Positions 34,641 through 46,738 of a DNA stretch of 64,000 bases are shown piece by piece. The position numbers were made by a program, and so were the translations under genes. The number at the start of each line of letters is the position of its first letter. Positions within the stretch are counted from its first letter, which is position 1. The notes below the pieces were generated by a model. It had not been told where the DNA came from and made no database searches. It saw only the letters and a program-made list of their open reading frames with translations. This DNA comes from Tachypleus tridentatus (Eukaryota > Arthropoda > Merostomata > Xiphosura > Limulidae): the NCBI RefSeq assembly GCF_004210375.1, contig NC_134835.1:73190447-73254446 (forward strand), written 5' to 3'.

Positions 34641-35194
34641 ACTCTTGTTCCGTTTATAGACTAGAACAACGGAACATCAACAGAGAACGAAGCATTTGTT
34701 AGGAATTTTAATAACTGTAATTTGCTTTTGTCGTAGAATGGTTTCATTCAAGCCCTGGATATTTCCGTTCCTCTACTAAGCACATGTGATATGTAGTTTA
34801 CACCGTTTTCACAAAATAATTGAAGTTATAGTCACATTGTTTTTCTTCTGCCTTTCGGTTTAAATATTTGTAGACATAATTGAAGGTGTACTTTTCACTG
34901 TCGTTATAAGTGGAAATGTCGATTCAGATAGGTGAGGATCAAAGTGAAAGCCGATATGCTATTTAAGGACTCACATTATTTAAGGACAAAATTTATCTTG
35001 ATAATTCTTAGCTAGGTAAGAGCCAGAAAACATATTCGATATTATTGTTCTTCAAGGCAAATTTTCGGTTCGGAATCGATTCTTTTCTAACAGATTGGTC
35101 GAGATCAGCCCCACTGACTTATATGTAGTTTACTTTTCAAGTGAATGTTCTCTAGTTCTTCTGTAAACAAAGTACCAAGTCAACAGACGACAAA

Positions 35195-35554
35195 ATGTTT
35201 TTGTTGTTGTTTGCTTCTTTCAAATATTTGCACAAATATGTCTGTGGTAGCCATTCCTCAGTTCGAGTTGATAGGCCAGAGGGAGGCCGATTAACCAATA
35301 GTGCCCACTGCTATAGCGCGAAGAGCGATTTTGCGGCTAGGGTCGCTAACCATAAAAAGTTAGATTCACATTTTGGCACGCCGATAACTTTTCCATATTT
35401 GAACTGCTGTGAAGATTATTCATCTCATAATTTTGTTGTGAACAGATCAAATACTCGCAATTCGCATTCAGTGTTTTGTTTTTCTATTAGCATCCGGAAG
35501 GAAAAAATCAATAACAATAGAAGTTCGATTTCCCTCAGTAGATACAGCAAATAG
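35195..35554 (+). other. 119-codon open frame, probably not a gene
   Basis: Longest open frame outside transposons. It starts at an ATG (acaaaATGTTT) with a short hydrophobic start (MFLLLFASFKYL) and a Cys/His/Ser/Asn-rich remainder. The 3' end (from 35520) is a family B SINE. The part at 35240-35340 loosely follows the reversed family A body (gccagagggaggccgatta, agtgcccactgc). I recognise no protein family. The frame is most simply explained by chance plus repeat sequence. Confidence 0.2.
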
Positions 35555-35584
35555 CCCGATGTGGCTTTGCTATAAGAAAACACC
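35520..35584 (+). repeat. SINE family B, 3' part
   Basis: agttcgatttccctcagtag, then atacagcaaatagcccgatg and tggctttgctataag: B-box end plus tail; 5' truncated. Confidence 0.8.
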
Positions 35585-35815
35585 CCAAAAAATAAAGTCA
35601 TTTGAACATTTATACATTTCTATTCAGTGTTTTATTTATTTTGTATGTGCTAAAAAACCCAACAAAAACAGAACGCGATCACACTTCTATTATGTAATAT
35701 TTTATGGATGTCTATTGGTTAGTGTAACACACTTTGGTGTAGTATGTTTGTCAACTTCAAGTAAAAAGTTTTTGTTCACAACGCTATTACTAGTATATAA
35801 TTTTGCAATAGTGAT

Positions 35816-36098
35816 TCTTTTGTGTTTTGTTTGTTTTGAATTTTGCACAAAGCTACACGAGGGCTATCTGCGCTAGTCGTCCCTAATTTAGCAGCGTGAG
35901 ACTAGAGAGAAGGCAGCTAGATATCACCACCCATCGCCAACTCTTGGGCTACTCTTTTGCCAAAGAATAGTGGGATTGACCCTAACATTATAACGCCCCC
36001 GACTGAAAGGGCGAACATGTTTAATGCGACGGGGATTCGAACCCGCGACCCTCGGATTGCAAGTCGAACGCCTTAACTCACCTGGCCTTGCTGGGCTC
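35816..36098 (-). repeat. SINE family A copy, 12-bp TSD
   Basis: Full-length minus copy (gaattttgcacaaagctaca to ggccttgctgggctc). Perfect direct repeat tgcaatagtgat at 35804-35815 and 36099-36110. Confidence 0.95.
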
Positions 36099-36257
36099 TG
36101 CAATAGTGATGATATACGACACATTTCTGAAGCTCGTTTTACGGCTTGTAAATTGATATATAACCTATTTTTGTGTACGTATAACATCAATCAATATTAT
36201 TTTAACTATACCTTGTTTCTGATAAGCTAAGCATGTTTCACTACGAGAAAATAAATA

Positions 36258-37528
36258 CATCAGGTCATTTCATAAGCTACGTCCGAAAATTTAATACAGA
36301 AAGTGCATCATCATTTCTATCTTTATTGAAGGCTTTAATGACTAAAATATGTAGTAAAACGTGCATAAAAATGTTCAGATTAATAAAAGAAACTTACCCA
36401 ATTCTACTTTTTTCAGATCATTAATCAAATAAACCCTTATGAAGATAGATGTGTTTGAGGAACACATTAGGCATATAATGCTTTATAAGTTTAAAAAAGG
36501 CAATAGTGTAGCAGAAACTACACGAAACAATCAAGGTGTTTATGGTGCAAAGTCTCTCAATGAAAGAAAATGTCGAAGGTGGTTTCAGAAGTTCAGATCA
36601 GGTGACTACAGGTCGTCCTATTGAATTTAATGATGACTTGCTGCAAGCTGCACTTGATGAAGATTGTGTTGTAAGAGTTGAAGAACTAGCACAGAAGCTT
36701 AATTCAATCCATTCAACTGTTCACCGTCGTCTGTAACAGCTTGAAAAGGTGTCAAAAATTGAAAAATGGGTCCCCCATGATTTGACCGAAACCAACCTTA
36801 AAGCAAAAGTGGACATTTGCATTTCTCTGCACTCTCGTGAACGTAACTTACCTTTTCTTGGACAGGTTAATGACTGAAGATGAAAAATGGATATATTATA
36901 AAAATGTTAAGCGCCGCAGACAATGGCTTAGTGCAGGTAAACTGGCTAAACCACAGCCCAAAATAGACCTCCACCCAAGGAAAGTCTTGTTAAGCGTTTG
37001 GTAAGATATTGTTGGAGTGGTCCACTTTGAGTTACTGTCACTCAATGTAACGATTACATCAGACTTGTATTGTCAACAGTTGGAGCACTTGAATATTGCA
37101 CTGAAAGAAATGAGGCCGTTTTTGATCAGTCGTAAAGGTTCTGTGTTACACCGGGATAATGCAAGGCCCCATACAGCAAGTACCACATCTGTAAAGACTG
37201 AAGAGCTAGACTGGGACAAACTTCCACATCCATCTTATTCTCCAGACCTTGGCACATCTGATTATCATCTATTTTGAAGTTTGCAGAACTATCTTGATGG
37301 AAAAGAGCTTAGAACTCATGAAGATGTCAAAACTATCCTCTACATTTTTTTTTCCTCCAAACCCCAACAATTTTATAGAAATAGTATTCAGAAGTTTGTG
37401 AATCGTTGGCAGGAAGTAATAAATAATAATGGAACATACATTATTGATTAAATAACACTAAAATCATATGAAATCCTTTCTCTTTTTCTAAACCTAAAAT
37501 CAGACATTACTTAAGGGATGACCTGATA
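36258..37528 (+). mobile_element. mariner transposon, inactive
   Basis: 1.27 kb, the usual mariner size. The left end (catcaggtcatttcataagc) and the reversed right end (tatcaggtcatcccttaagt) form an imperfect inverted repeat of about 28 bp. TA dinucleotides lie at 36256-36257 and 37527-37528; the exact boundary is uncertain by 2 bp. It encloses a broken DD34D transposase. Confidence 0.92.
36439..37451 (+). pseudogene. mariner transposase (DD34D), inactivated
   Basis: Starts MKIDVFEEHIRHIMLYKFKK, typical of mellifera/cecropia-type mariners. The N-terminal helix-turn-helix half runs through SLNERKCRRWFQKFRSGD, then about 10 residues are lost and the frame shifts before GRPIEF. A stop interrupts HRRL-QLEKVSKIEKWVPHD. 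The catalytic half carries TEDEKWIYY (first Asp), LHRDNARPH (second Asp) and YSPDLGTSDYHLF (third Asp). The last two Asp residues are separated by 34 residues, defining DD34D. Further stops follow SVW and YHLF, and the end is NNGTYIID plus stop. Length (~338 codons) is near the usual ~345. At least two frameshifts and three stops rule out activity. Confidence 0.93.
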
Positions 37529-37887
37529 GAATGTATTATAACTGGAATCATAATTTGGTAAAATTTTGTAGAATTGTTTTTTTTTGTAATTTTCTCAGTT
37601 TAACTTAGCAATCATATCATATTTTATTTAAAAGATTTTACAATGTTTTCAAAAAATTGAAGCAGTTTGTTTTAATATCATATTTTAACATATGTCCAAA
37701 TATGCTAAAACTAGCTAGCTGCAGTAACTGTTAATTTGTAAGCATTAAGAAAAATTATTTACTTAAAAAATATTATACTGTTTTCTTAATATTATTAGTC
37801 TGTTTATAAATATTATCACACAAATTATTTAATATATTCTGTCAGTTTACATAATACTTAAATAAGCCTGAACCGATCATTAACAGA
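37529..37887. other. Spacer
   Basis: AT-rich; nothing recognised. Confidence 0.4.
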
Positions 37888-38018
37888 CTCCCAGTGGTTA
37901 GCGTGCCGGACTAAGGATCCGAGAAGCTATTAACTGGTTAGTGTACTGGATACTGGATAAAGGACTCGTAAAGCCACCTAGCGATTAGGATGCCGGACTA
38001 TGGATCCCGGATTGCATA
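37888..38018 (+). repeat. Three tandem tRNA-like D heads
   Basis: Three diverged units: ccagtggttagcgtgccgga ctaaggatccgag, actggttagtgtactggata .. ggataaaggactcg, and cacctagcgattaggatgcc ggactatggatcccgg. Each looks like the 5' part of a tRNA, as in the family D SINE at 13.2 kb, without the usual body. Confidence 0.5.
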
Positions 38019-38340
38019 ATTCATGTTGATTGTCTCTTTTTATGTTACGTTTGTAAGTTAAATGTTGTTTCGTAAGTTACTGTACTAGAAGTGTGGACCT
38101 TTTCTCCTGGTAAAGACAGGTCCCTGTAAAGACAAAATCACTTGTTGAAAGTACTATATATGTTCTTATCGTGTTTTTTATGTGATATTTGAAACGCAGG
38201 TGCGAAGGTGTATCACAAGTGTTTAAGGTCAAGACCTGCGAGCATTGTCTTTAATTATTCATAATACAAGTTGTTGAGACTCTTTTTACCAGACTGAAAT
38301 TGACCGACCGGAGTCCCGAGGATGCTGCCTCAAACGATAT
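38019..38340. other. Spacer
   Basis: Nothing recognised. Confidence 0.35.
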
Positions 38341-38361
38341 GGGAAAGCTTAAGGCTAGAAG

Positions 38362-38414
38362 GTCACGTGACATCATATATCCAGTTTCACCAATTGGCGT
38401 GTTGCTAGGAGCAA
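38362..38414. promoter_or_regulatory. Candidate regulatory motif cluster
   Basis: Within 53 bp: palindromic E-box GTCACGTGAC (38362-38371), CCAATTGG (38390-38397, an inverted CCAAT) and an X-box-like GTTGCTAGGAGCAA (38401-38414). Such motifs bind bHLH-zip factors, NF-Y and RFX factors in animals. The surrounding DNA is less AT-rich than its neighbours. No gene was found beside it, so function is inference. Confidence 0.25.
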
Positions 38415-39199
38415 AAACAAATATGTACGCAATTCTATAAATTATCTCTAAGGCGGAGTTACTAGGGCGTCTGAAGCGTATGACGAAGAAATCATCAACG
38501 ATAAGCGTGCAAATGATTCACAAAGAAACCACCAGACGGTCATAATATAATTCTCAAGTTATTTCAGATGTATACCGCTTTAGTTCTTAACCCTATGAAT
38601 TACCGTGATCGTCAGTTTTATACTTCCACTTCAGCAATAAGCAAAGCCTTTAAATATGTCACGTTAGACATCTTCATGTTTTACATTGTAATGATTGGTA
38701 TATGACGCTTTATGAATCTATGTATAGTTCTATTTTGCATCAAACATTCAAACTCTAAACTTGCAAACCAACATCTTGACAAAAACTGTTTCTTGTCCCC
38801 TTACAAATAAAACACTCAAACCACTCTACAGTAATGTAATACAGTTATATATTACAACCTTACAAATACATAGTCAAATAAAGAATTTTGTTTTGGTACC
38901 AACATTCACATTCTAGATGTTCATATATAAAATTATATAGCATGTTAAAAAAGTGATAAGACAATATCCACTTTATCATAGTCTATTTTCACTCTTTTGT
39001 CTGAATTCCTTAAACGAAAAAAACAATCACTTTACTACTATAGAAATTAAGCGAAAAGGAAATAGCAACAGTTACCAGTTTTAACACTGAACAACCTTTA
39101 ACATTTCCTTTAGAGCGGTCACTTTGAAGTACAAAACAATAGATCACTGAAACAATTAGCAAATATAGTTTTTAACTCACATATAAAATTGACAACACT
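38415..39199. other. Spacer
   Basis: No repeat or coding signal recognised. Confidence 0.4.
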
Positions 39200-39211
39200 T
39201 TGTTATTTTAC

Positions 39212-39491
39212 GGGCCTGGCATGGCCTAGCGCGTTAAGGCGTGCGCTTCGTAATCTGAGGGTCGCGGGTTCGCGCCCGAGTTGCGCTAAACATGCTCGCC
39301 CTCCCAGCCGTGGGGGCGTTATAATGTGACGGTCAATCCCACTATTCGTTGGTAAAAGAGTAGCCCAAGAGTTGGCGGTGGGTGGTGATGACTAGCTGCC
39401 TTCCCTTTAGTCTTACATTGCTAAATTAGGGACGGCTAGCACAGATAGCCCTCGAGTAGCTTTGTTCGAAATTCCAAAAAAAAACAACAAA
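39212..39491 (+). repeat. SINE family A1, 12-bp TSD
   Basis: Complete plus copy with an A-rich end. Perfect direct repeat ttgttattttac at 39200-39211 and 39492-39503. The anticodon loop has mutated to gcttcgtaatc. Confidence 0.95.
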
Positions 39492-39503
39492 TTGTTATTT
39501 TAC

Positions 39504-40242
39504 AGTGTAATATATATGATACAAAGCTGTAAGCAAACGTACAACATACGTGAAACAATGTATACATACAAATTTCCAGCGAAGAATATTATAACCACCA
39601 TTTCACACACACTGATATCGTGTAAGTTCAAAGTCAAATGACTATTGACGAATGGCATATCCCAGTGAGAAACCACTGGGTTATCCCAGAAACTTAAGAG
39701 ACAGCGTTGTCAAATGGTTATTTAAGGACGGCACACAAATGCAAACTCTAGCCTACATTAAGTTCATCTGTATAATGTTAATTAAATTGTAATAAATTAT
39801 AGTTTCATTGTTGACAGTAAAAAATTTTACGCTCATAAAAATTTCTGTTTATTTTAAAATTCTTCACAACACACATTGAATTCCCATTTGTAGATATATT
39901 TTTTCACGGGTTACTTATTTTACAAAATTAAACACAGGTTTAACAGGATTTTTTAAAAGTAAGTTCTGTTTCAATTTTTATCAGTAGAGCTCAAAATAGA
40001 CTTTAGTTTCAGGTCCAACAAAAATCGATAAAACTCAGTTTCTAAGAAATGTTTTGACCTATCATAATAATGATATATACCCTCTTTTAAAAATATTGTA
40101 TGGTTTTACGGCGACTTTCAACTCTTTATACTAAAGTAATCCAAAATGACCTTAATGCTCTAGGTGTCGGGGATTGCCAGAACATTTTATGTTTAGTTAT
40201 GGCAAATCAAATCTTTTCATTACTGATGATTTGATGAGTGAG
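39504..40242. other. Spacer with one hairpin
   Basis: CCCAGTG (39661-39667) and CACTGGG (39674-39680) form a 7-bp stem. Otherwise nothing recognised. Confidence 0.4.
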
Positions 40243-40332
40243 GTTTGTTTGTTTTAAGCACAGAGACACACAAAGAGCTATCTGTGCTCTGCCCCTCACG
40301 GGTATCAAAACTCGGTTTCTCGCAGTAGAAGT
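40243..40332 (-). repeat. SINE family C copy, abutting SINE A
   Basis: gtttgtttgttttaagcaca, gagctatctgtgctctgccc, ctcacgggtatcaaaactcg: family C reversed, head truncated just before the family A copy at 40340. Confidence 0.78.
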
Positions 40333-40339
40333 CAGTAAA

Positions 40340-40590
40340 CATGGTCCTGCATGGCCAGGTGGTTAAGGAACTCGATTCATAATCCGAACATACTCACCCT
40401 TTCAGCCGTGGGGGTGTTATAATGTGACGGTTAATCTCACTATCCGTTGGTAAAAGAGTAGCCCAAGAGTTGGTGGTGAATGGTGATGACTAGCTGCTTT
40501 CCCTCTAATCTTACACTGCTAAATTAGGGACGGCTAGCGCAGATATACCTTATGTAGCTTTGTGCGAAATTTAAAACAAACAAACAACTA
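40340..40590 (+). repeat. SINE family A, B-box deleted
   Basis: Plus copy in which the head jumps from ctcgattcataatccga to acatactcaccctttcagcc, losing the B-box region. Body and tail are intact. Confidence 0.9.
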
Positions 40591-41340
40591 CCTGGCCAAA
40601 CGGGATAAACAGTTATCAATGGAGCAGTCATTAGTCGAGATACAGAGAGTTGTGGGAAGGCAGTTATCCTTAATATTTAAATACAATTTTAAAATAACAA
40701 AATAATCATCCTAAATTTCTACAATACAAAACTTCCACTATTTTATTTATTATTACATATTGATATTAAATATAACTAATTTTAATTAGTTTAACTTTAA
40801 TTTTTATTAAGTTCCTATCCACAATATTTACTCCTCACAACTGACTGCAGAAAACAAAAAGCAGTAGGATTTCAGATGTTGTGAGATCAAGCACTCACCT
40901 AATATCTCTTAAATGATTAACATATTATTTTGAGAATATTTTTTCCCGAAAAAGAAACAAATGTTTACCTATAAGACATGGTCTGTAGAACAATATATAT
41001 ATAATATGTAGGGTAAAAAACATTGATTAATAACGTAGAAGCTTATGTCTAAGTCTTAGGAGAAAGTTACTAGCTTGAAATAAGGTAGCTATAAACGTTC
41101 ATGGTGAAAAAATCGTAGGTATCAATTATGGCATGTTTTTGTACATCTGGATTAGTCACAACGTCAAAATACAGTGAAACAACGGTTTTCATTATTGGTT
41201 TTTCGAGTCGTTTTTAATTCACCATATAGTAAATTAAATTGATTTAGGCTTGTGAATAACGTTATGGCATTGTGCATAATTTATTATTCGATGTTATAGT
41301 ATTTAATGTATGTATGTATATATATAATTTTGAAACTATT
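40591..41340. other. Spacer
   Basis: AT-rich, with a short TA run near 40995. Nothing recognised. Confidence 0.4.
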
Positions 41341-41364
41341 TTTTTCATTATTTGAAGAAAAGTG

Positions 41365-41673
41365 ATGTTAAAGTGTTGGTTTAAAAAAGTAATGTTAAAG
41401 TGTTGGTTTTAAAAGTGGTGTTAAAATGTTAATTCAAAAAGTAATGTTAAATTATTGGTTTGTCTCACTTACTCCCTTTTCATATTGTGAAATTTTAATT
41501 TTTTAAATTGTATATCGATCTTGTTATATCAATGTTAAAGTTATGTTAATGTGTTGGTTTTAAAAGTGATGCTAAAATTTTAATTCAAAAAGTAATGTTA
41601 AATTATTGGTTTGTTTCACTTACTCCATTTTCATATTGTGGAATTTTAATTTTCTAAATTTATATCAATCTTG
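41365..41673. repeat. ~150-bp imperfect tandem duplication
   Basis: tgttggttttaaaagtggtg at 41401 recurs as tgttggttttaaaagtgatg at 41552 (151-bp offset). The match continues through aattcaaaaagtaatgttaa and cacttactcc..ttttcatattgtg. A smaller agtaatgttaaagtgttggt unit repeats at its 5' edge. Confidence 0.85.
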
Positions 41674-42043
41674 TATAATTATTAAAACTTTTAATGACAG
41701 AGGTTGGGAGGAACTTTAAGTAGAAATATTTTAAGGTGTTTTTTTATTTTACTTTTGATATTAGTAGAAGGTTTAAGAGTGACTGCCTTTTTATAACTGG
41801 CTACAAACAGTGAAAGGCAGTAGAAACTGAAACGTTGAGGGATTAAGCACTCAATTCCATACCTTTAGTTGTTTTTTATGATTTTTAACTAGTGGAAAAT
41901 AAAACAAATCAACAACATATATATAAATAAACAAAAACAATCCCAAACAAAATCAAATTAAAGATGCTGCATAAATTCAAAGGACCCCCGGGGTACAGGA
42001 CATAATGTGTAATATAAAATGTACCCTGGGTTTTAAAGGTGAC

Positions 42044-42305
42044 GAGGCCTGGCATGCCCAGGTGGGTTAAGGCGTTCGACTCGTAATCTGAGGCTAGCGG
42101 GTTTGAATCCCAGTCGCACCAACATGCTCGCCCTTTCAACCGTGAGAGCGTTATAATATTAGGGTCAATCCCACTATTCGTTGGTAAAAGCCCAAGAGTT
42201 GGCGGTGGGTAGTGATGATTAGCTGCATTCCCTCTAGTCTTACACTGCTAAATTAGGGGACAGCTAGCGCAGAGTAGCTTTGCGCAAAATTCAAAACAAA
42301 CTTTG
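42044..42305 (+). repeat. SINE family A copy, TSD
   Basis: Plus copy (ggcctggcatgcccaggtgg head; ggtaaaagcccaagagttgg body). Direct repeat aaggtgac at 42036-42043 and 42306-42313. The 76-codon minus frame across it is not a gene. Confidence 0.92.
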
Positions 42306-42313
42306 AAGGTGAC

Positions 42314-43260
42314 TGCTGAAGTTGAATCAAAACTGTGGTGGTGATAAACCGCTTATCAGTCATAACGTCCGTTCGTTAGTCTCACACGAAGAAATTATCA
42401 AAAGAAATATAAGTTAGAAAAGCGAGTTGTGGGTGCTCCAACCCACAACGTCCCTCATCTATATCACCCTTCACTACCTTCAGACAGTTGTAGGGAAGTG
42501 ACTGTTTTTCAAAGTAAAAATATAAAGAAAGAAGAATAAATAAATATCCCTTTATAAAAGAAAAACAAAATAAAGTAATATAAACCCACCTCCAGAAGAT
42601 GGTATTTCAGCCTCCATCATAGCAGTAAAGCGTTATTGTAATAGTACAGTGGACAAATGATACTAGTATAGAGTTATAAAACCCCAAACAAGTTATTCAA
42701 AATAACTTATAGTCGAGTCACTTGGTAGGTCCAGCACAACAAAAAATGTTTGGAGGGCACTAAATTTTCTGCAACTTTAATATCTCACTAGTGTGGTGTT
42801 ATTTGTACATCATATCTTTATTATAATTCTCATAACAGTTTCTCTGTACCCAAATTAACTGATATTTTTCTCTTGATTGATTGAACAATGTAAGAATTAT
42901 TTGATACGAAAGCATTGTTTCTCAAATCGAAAATGGTACAAACAAAAACCAAATTAATCTTGCTGCATCTATCTACTATTTTATAATATCATGGAATTGT
43001 TTCGATGATTATATTGTATACCAGCTTGTAATTCACATTATCATATGTTCAATAGTTTTCAATGAACTAGATAACTTATCGCCAGCTTGTGCTAAATTAA
43101 TCCTGACGAAGTTCTGTTGTGTTTGTATGGTATTCTGAGACTGATTAGCAAAGAAGAAAAATTAATAATAAATCAACAATGTAATAGAACAAATACAAAA
43201 TTATAACCACAATGGCTTTGATTATTAAAACAAGCTATAACCATTACTCGTGGCGCAACG
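42314..43260. other. Spacer
   Basis: No repeat or gene recognised. Confidence 0.4.
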
Positions 43261-43264
43261 CATG

Positions 43265-43283
43265 TGACGTATTCATAACGTCA
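43265..43283. promoter_or_regulatory. Inverted CRE half-site pair
   Basis: TGACGT (43265-43270) and ACGTCA (43278-43283) in inverted orientation, 7 bases apart, in a locally less AT-rich patch. This is the half-site of CREB/ATF factors. A short frame follows from about 43322 (VAGNGGETKKCDLYFKPTYT..) but has no recognised family, so a promoter is only a possibility. Confidence 0.2.
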
Positions 43284-43599
43284 TATCTGCACCTTGAGAT
43301 TGGAGAAAAATAAAGTTCTCCGTGGCAGGAAACGGAGGCGAAACGAAAAAATGTGACCTCTATTTCAAACCTACATACACACAGGATAAAAATTTCAAGA
43401 AGTTCGAGGTTGCACATCGCGTAATAAAAACGTTTTTCTCAGTATCATATAAGCAAGAGCTACATGATAGTTTGATACTTTTCTATTTTTGTTTTAGTAA
43501 TCAATCTTGTTATAATTCTTACACCAAAAAGAGGTTTAAAAATAACCAAGTTATTGTGTATTCGCAATTAATTAAGAAATATATTTACTTTTATTGTTG

Positions 43600-44500
43600 A
43601 AAGCTTTTATTTAGCTCGTTATCATCTGCTCAAAATAGTAGCTTCGAGTTTTATGGACTCGATGTGTATGTTGGCTCAGAACAAAATCAAATATCAATAC
43701 TAAACGATGTACTTCAAATATCTACAGATTGGCTTAATAATAAACATCAAATAGTGTGGCGGATTTAGCGATGCACAAATCTCCCAGGGGTAAAGTGAAT
43801 ACGTGTACATTCCAAGAAATTTTTATTCACTTAAGATTTAGAAACTGTGATACTACTGTATATTTGTTTAACGTGATAGTTGAAAATTTAGAAAATATTA
43901 AGTTTGTTTAACGTGAATGTTGAAGGCTTAAAATCTGTTATAGTGTAGTACAGCTCTGGTAAGACATCAATAACGAGCACCATTAGATAAAGCTCGTTAG
44001 TTTCAGCATTTGTACAATTTGTCACAATGAAACAGTTATAATTATTGTTTTAAAAGTAATTAAGATACAGTATACTATATTGTTTCTCAATTGTTACCTT
44101 GTAATGATATTTTAGGAGTTGAGAAATGAGCAAACTTTCATTTCTAATCTCTAGCTAGATCTATAGAATAATGAACGTCCTCTTTTATTATTGTTTTGGT
44201 ATGCTTTTGTTTTCTGTTGTGATTTTCATTTTTTAACGCAAACTAGTTGAATATAGTTTATATAATATAAAAATATTAAACCTTGTCATTATTGTTTGTG
44301 CGTGATTCCTTACGAAGCCTACCTCTGATTTCTAAAAAGGTACTAATTTTAGAACATATCATTATATCTGCCTTGTTTCTCCGAAAGGGAGCAGAAGATC
44401 GCCTGTTCTAACCACTAGCACCATTGTACTGTGTTGTCTGTCAGTCAGTTTGTAGACACTAAAATGAAATCACGTAAATAACACTTAATGTTGCAATTTG
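43600..44500. other. Spacer
   Basis: AT-rich; nothing recognised. Confidence 0.4.
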
Positions 44501-44508
44501 TGCTTTCG

Positions 44509-44516
44509 TGACGTCA
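44509..44516. promoter_or_regulatory. Full palindromic CRE (TGACGTCA)
   Basis: The exact 8-bp CREB/ATF consensus. A single 8-mer can occur by chance in 64 kb, and no gene start was found beside it. Confidence 0.15.
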
Positions 44517-44857
44517 GTAAAACTTATGTATTCCATGAATCACGAGAAGAACTATACAGCACAGCATACGAACTTCAAAAACAAGAAATAAAAACATTTG
44601 TTACTCTTAATTTTGGTTTTATTTACTCTTAAAACAAAACACTTTGGGGGCCTTGCGGAAGTACATCTAGTAGTTTATGTTTTTATTTTAGCTTCATCAA
44701 GTACAGTCAACAGAATATTCATTTCCATCATGCATTGTTATTTTGGTATGTTTTCCTGTGGTATGTAGACATTTTTAGAAACAGAAAATACATTAAATTT
44801 TATGTAGTCTATATAAATGTAATGGTAATGTCTGTTGTATATTCATTTAACTACTCC

Positions 44858-45090
44858 TCACAGATCTTCACCAAAATTGGTTTAGAGGTTCATCAGGTTC
44901 ATTCGAGGGGTACATAGAAATATTCAATTTGGCGGTTTTTATGGGCGTTTATTACCACTACATCACTCTCTCTGGATGAATATTCGCCAAAGTTGGCAGG
45001 AAGGTTTGTTTGATCTTTGGAAAGATACAGACAAAGTTTCAGTTCTGCATTTCGGGAATTTTATAGGCGTTTTTGCTTTTTGTACAATTG
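44858..45090. repeat. Diverged tandem repeat, ~115 bp (unknown)
   Basis: Two related segments: cagatcttcaccaaaattgg .. gaggttcatcagg .. tacatagaaatattcaattt .. tatgggcgttt, and gaatattcgccaaagttggc .. aaggtttgtttgatc .. gatacagacaaagtttcagt .. tataggcgttt. Confidence 0.45.
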
Positions 45091-46463
45091 CGTATAAGGA
45101 AAACAACTTTTCATGTCTTAAGATAACCTTTCGTTAATCATGAATTTACACATATTCGTCCAAAGGACGGGTACTCCACCTAATTGTAAAATAAAATCTA
45201 CCAATTCTTTAATTTTGAAAATTCTAATTTACTTTATAATCTGATTGATTTGTTGCTTTTACCTATGCTCAATCCTTTGAATAATGTACTGCACTGTTCT
45301 TTTATCATTTATATATTTTCAATAAATTTCATCACCATTTTACTAAGTGAACAACAAAATTATCAATTTTTATCTTTACTTTAATTTCCTGTTTGTTATA
45401 AAATTGTTCAACCACTTATAGATGATAACTTGTAACTAATTTGAAGTCATTACAATATTTCAAAAAACTTTCTATGAACGACTACAAGATAGTTCTGGTT
45501 CTTCTGATTGCATTTTATCTATAAATCAATTTCATTGCCACGCTGGCATATATTGGAATAGATTTTTAAAAACAATACATAATGGTACCTCGTATGTTGC
45601 CCAAACGAAAATCTGCGTTTTTGTTAAAACGTATCTAAACTTTAGTAGCATTTCAATATTGTATGCACTCAACTCAGTGGGCTATAATTTTCAGAAAGGT
45701 TTTTAATTATTATGTAAATATAAAAATGTAGCATTAATTACAATGGTATACAATTTCTTAAAATTTTCAGGAAAAATGTTTAAATATTGTTTTGATATAG
45801 TGGAAACAATAAAAAACTTTATTTTCTTCAGTCGTTACTTGACGACCTACAACCATGTAAGATTTCGTCCTGGATTGTGTCCAATTCCAAGATGACAGAA
45901 TGATTTTGCTGAAACAACTTCCTAATTGTAAAAGCATGAGATCTGTTCAAACTTCATACTTAATGGGATCCGAGTCTAAATAATCTAACAAAGTCAACAG
46001 CTATTTCCGTTTCAGTTCTTTACCACGTGATGAACCTGGAATGGCCAAAAATTTAGAATTAATAACCACCATGAACATATGATTAGAAGACAAAGAAATT
46101 GGAAATGCATTAGGTTTTTGATTAGGCTATGCACCGGTCATAATTTTGCTAATTTTAAGCTGAATGAAGCTTAAAGGTTAATTACAAAAAAGAATCTATA
46201 CAAGGCTTTAGTTCTTTTTCTGTGATATCTTTCTTTCAACTAAGGATTACGTTAATAATAAAATAAAATATTCCTACATAAAACATACCAGAAATCATGT
46301 GACCAAATAATAGGTTGTGTTGATTTCATATATATTTTTAAGTTTGTTTTACATGCTTACTAAATTAAATCTTCATTTAAAGTTATGGAAGCATGCTTGA
46401 ATACTATACTTCTCTTATCATTTGAAAGCCCTCTCTTAGATATTTTATAACTTTCGGGTAAAA
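45091..46463. other. Spacer
   Basis: About 1.4 kb. The only curiosity is a frame at 46011-46165 interrupted by three TGA codons, too weak to call. Confidence 0.4.
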
Positions 46464-46738
46464 GTTTGTTTGTTTTTTAATTTTGCGCAATGCTACTCGA
46501 GGGCAATCTGTGCTAGCCGCCCCTAACTTAGCAATGTAAGACTAAAGGGAAGACAGCTAGTTATCACCACCCACCGCCAACTCTTGGGCTACTTTTTTAC
46601 CAACGACTAGTGGGATTGACCGTTACATAATAACGCCCCTACGGCTGAAAAGGCAAGCATGTTTGGTACGACGGTGATTTGAGCCCCACAACCCTCTGAT
46701 TACGAGCCAAGCGCCTTAACCACCTGGCCATGCTGAGT
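46464..46738 (-). repeat. SINE family A copy
   Basis: Full-length minus copy (gtttgttttttaattttgcg to ggccatgctgagtctc), moderately diverged. Confidence 0.9.

Noticed and set aside
35195..35554. 119-codon secreted protein
   Set aside because: Ends inside a SINE B and partly follows a worn SINE A. No family or splice evidence; listed only as an open frame.
43322..43600. 92-codon frame as a gene
   Set aside because: Lacks an ATG at its start, turns into Phe/Tyr/Lys-rich sequence, and has no recognised family.
46011..46165. Nuclear mitochondrial insert (frame open if TGA is read as Trp)
   Set aside because: The implied peptide is hydrophilic and matches no mitochondrial protein I know. Three TGA codons can be chance or CGA decay.
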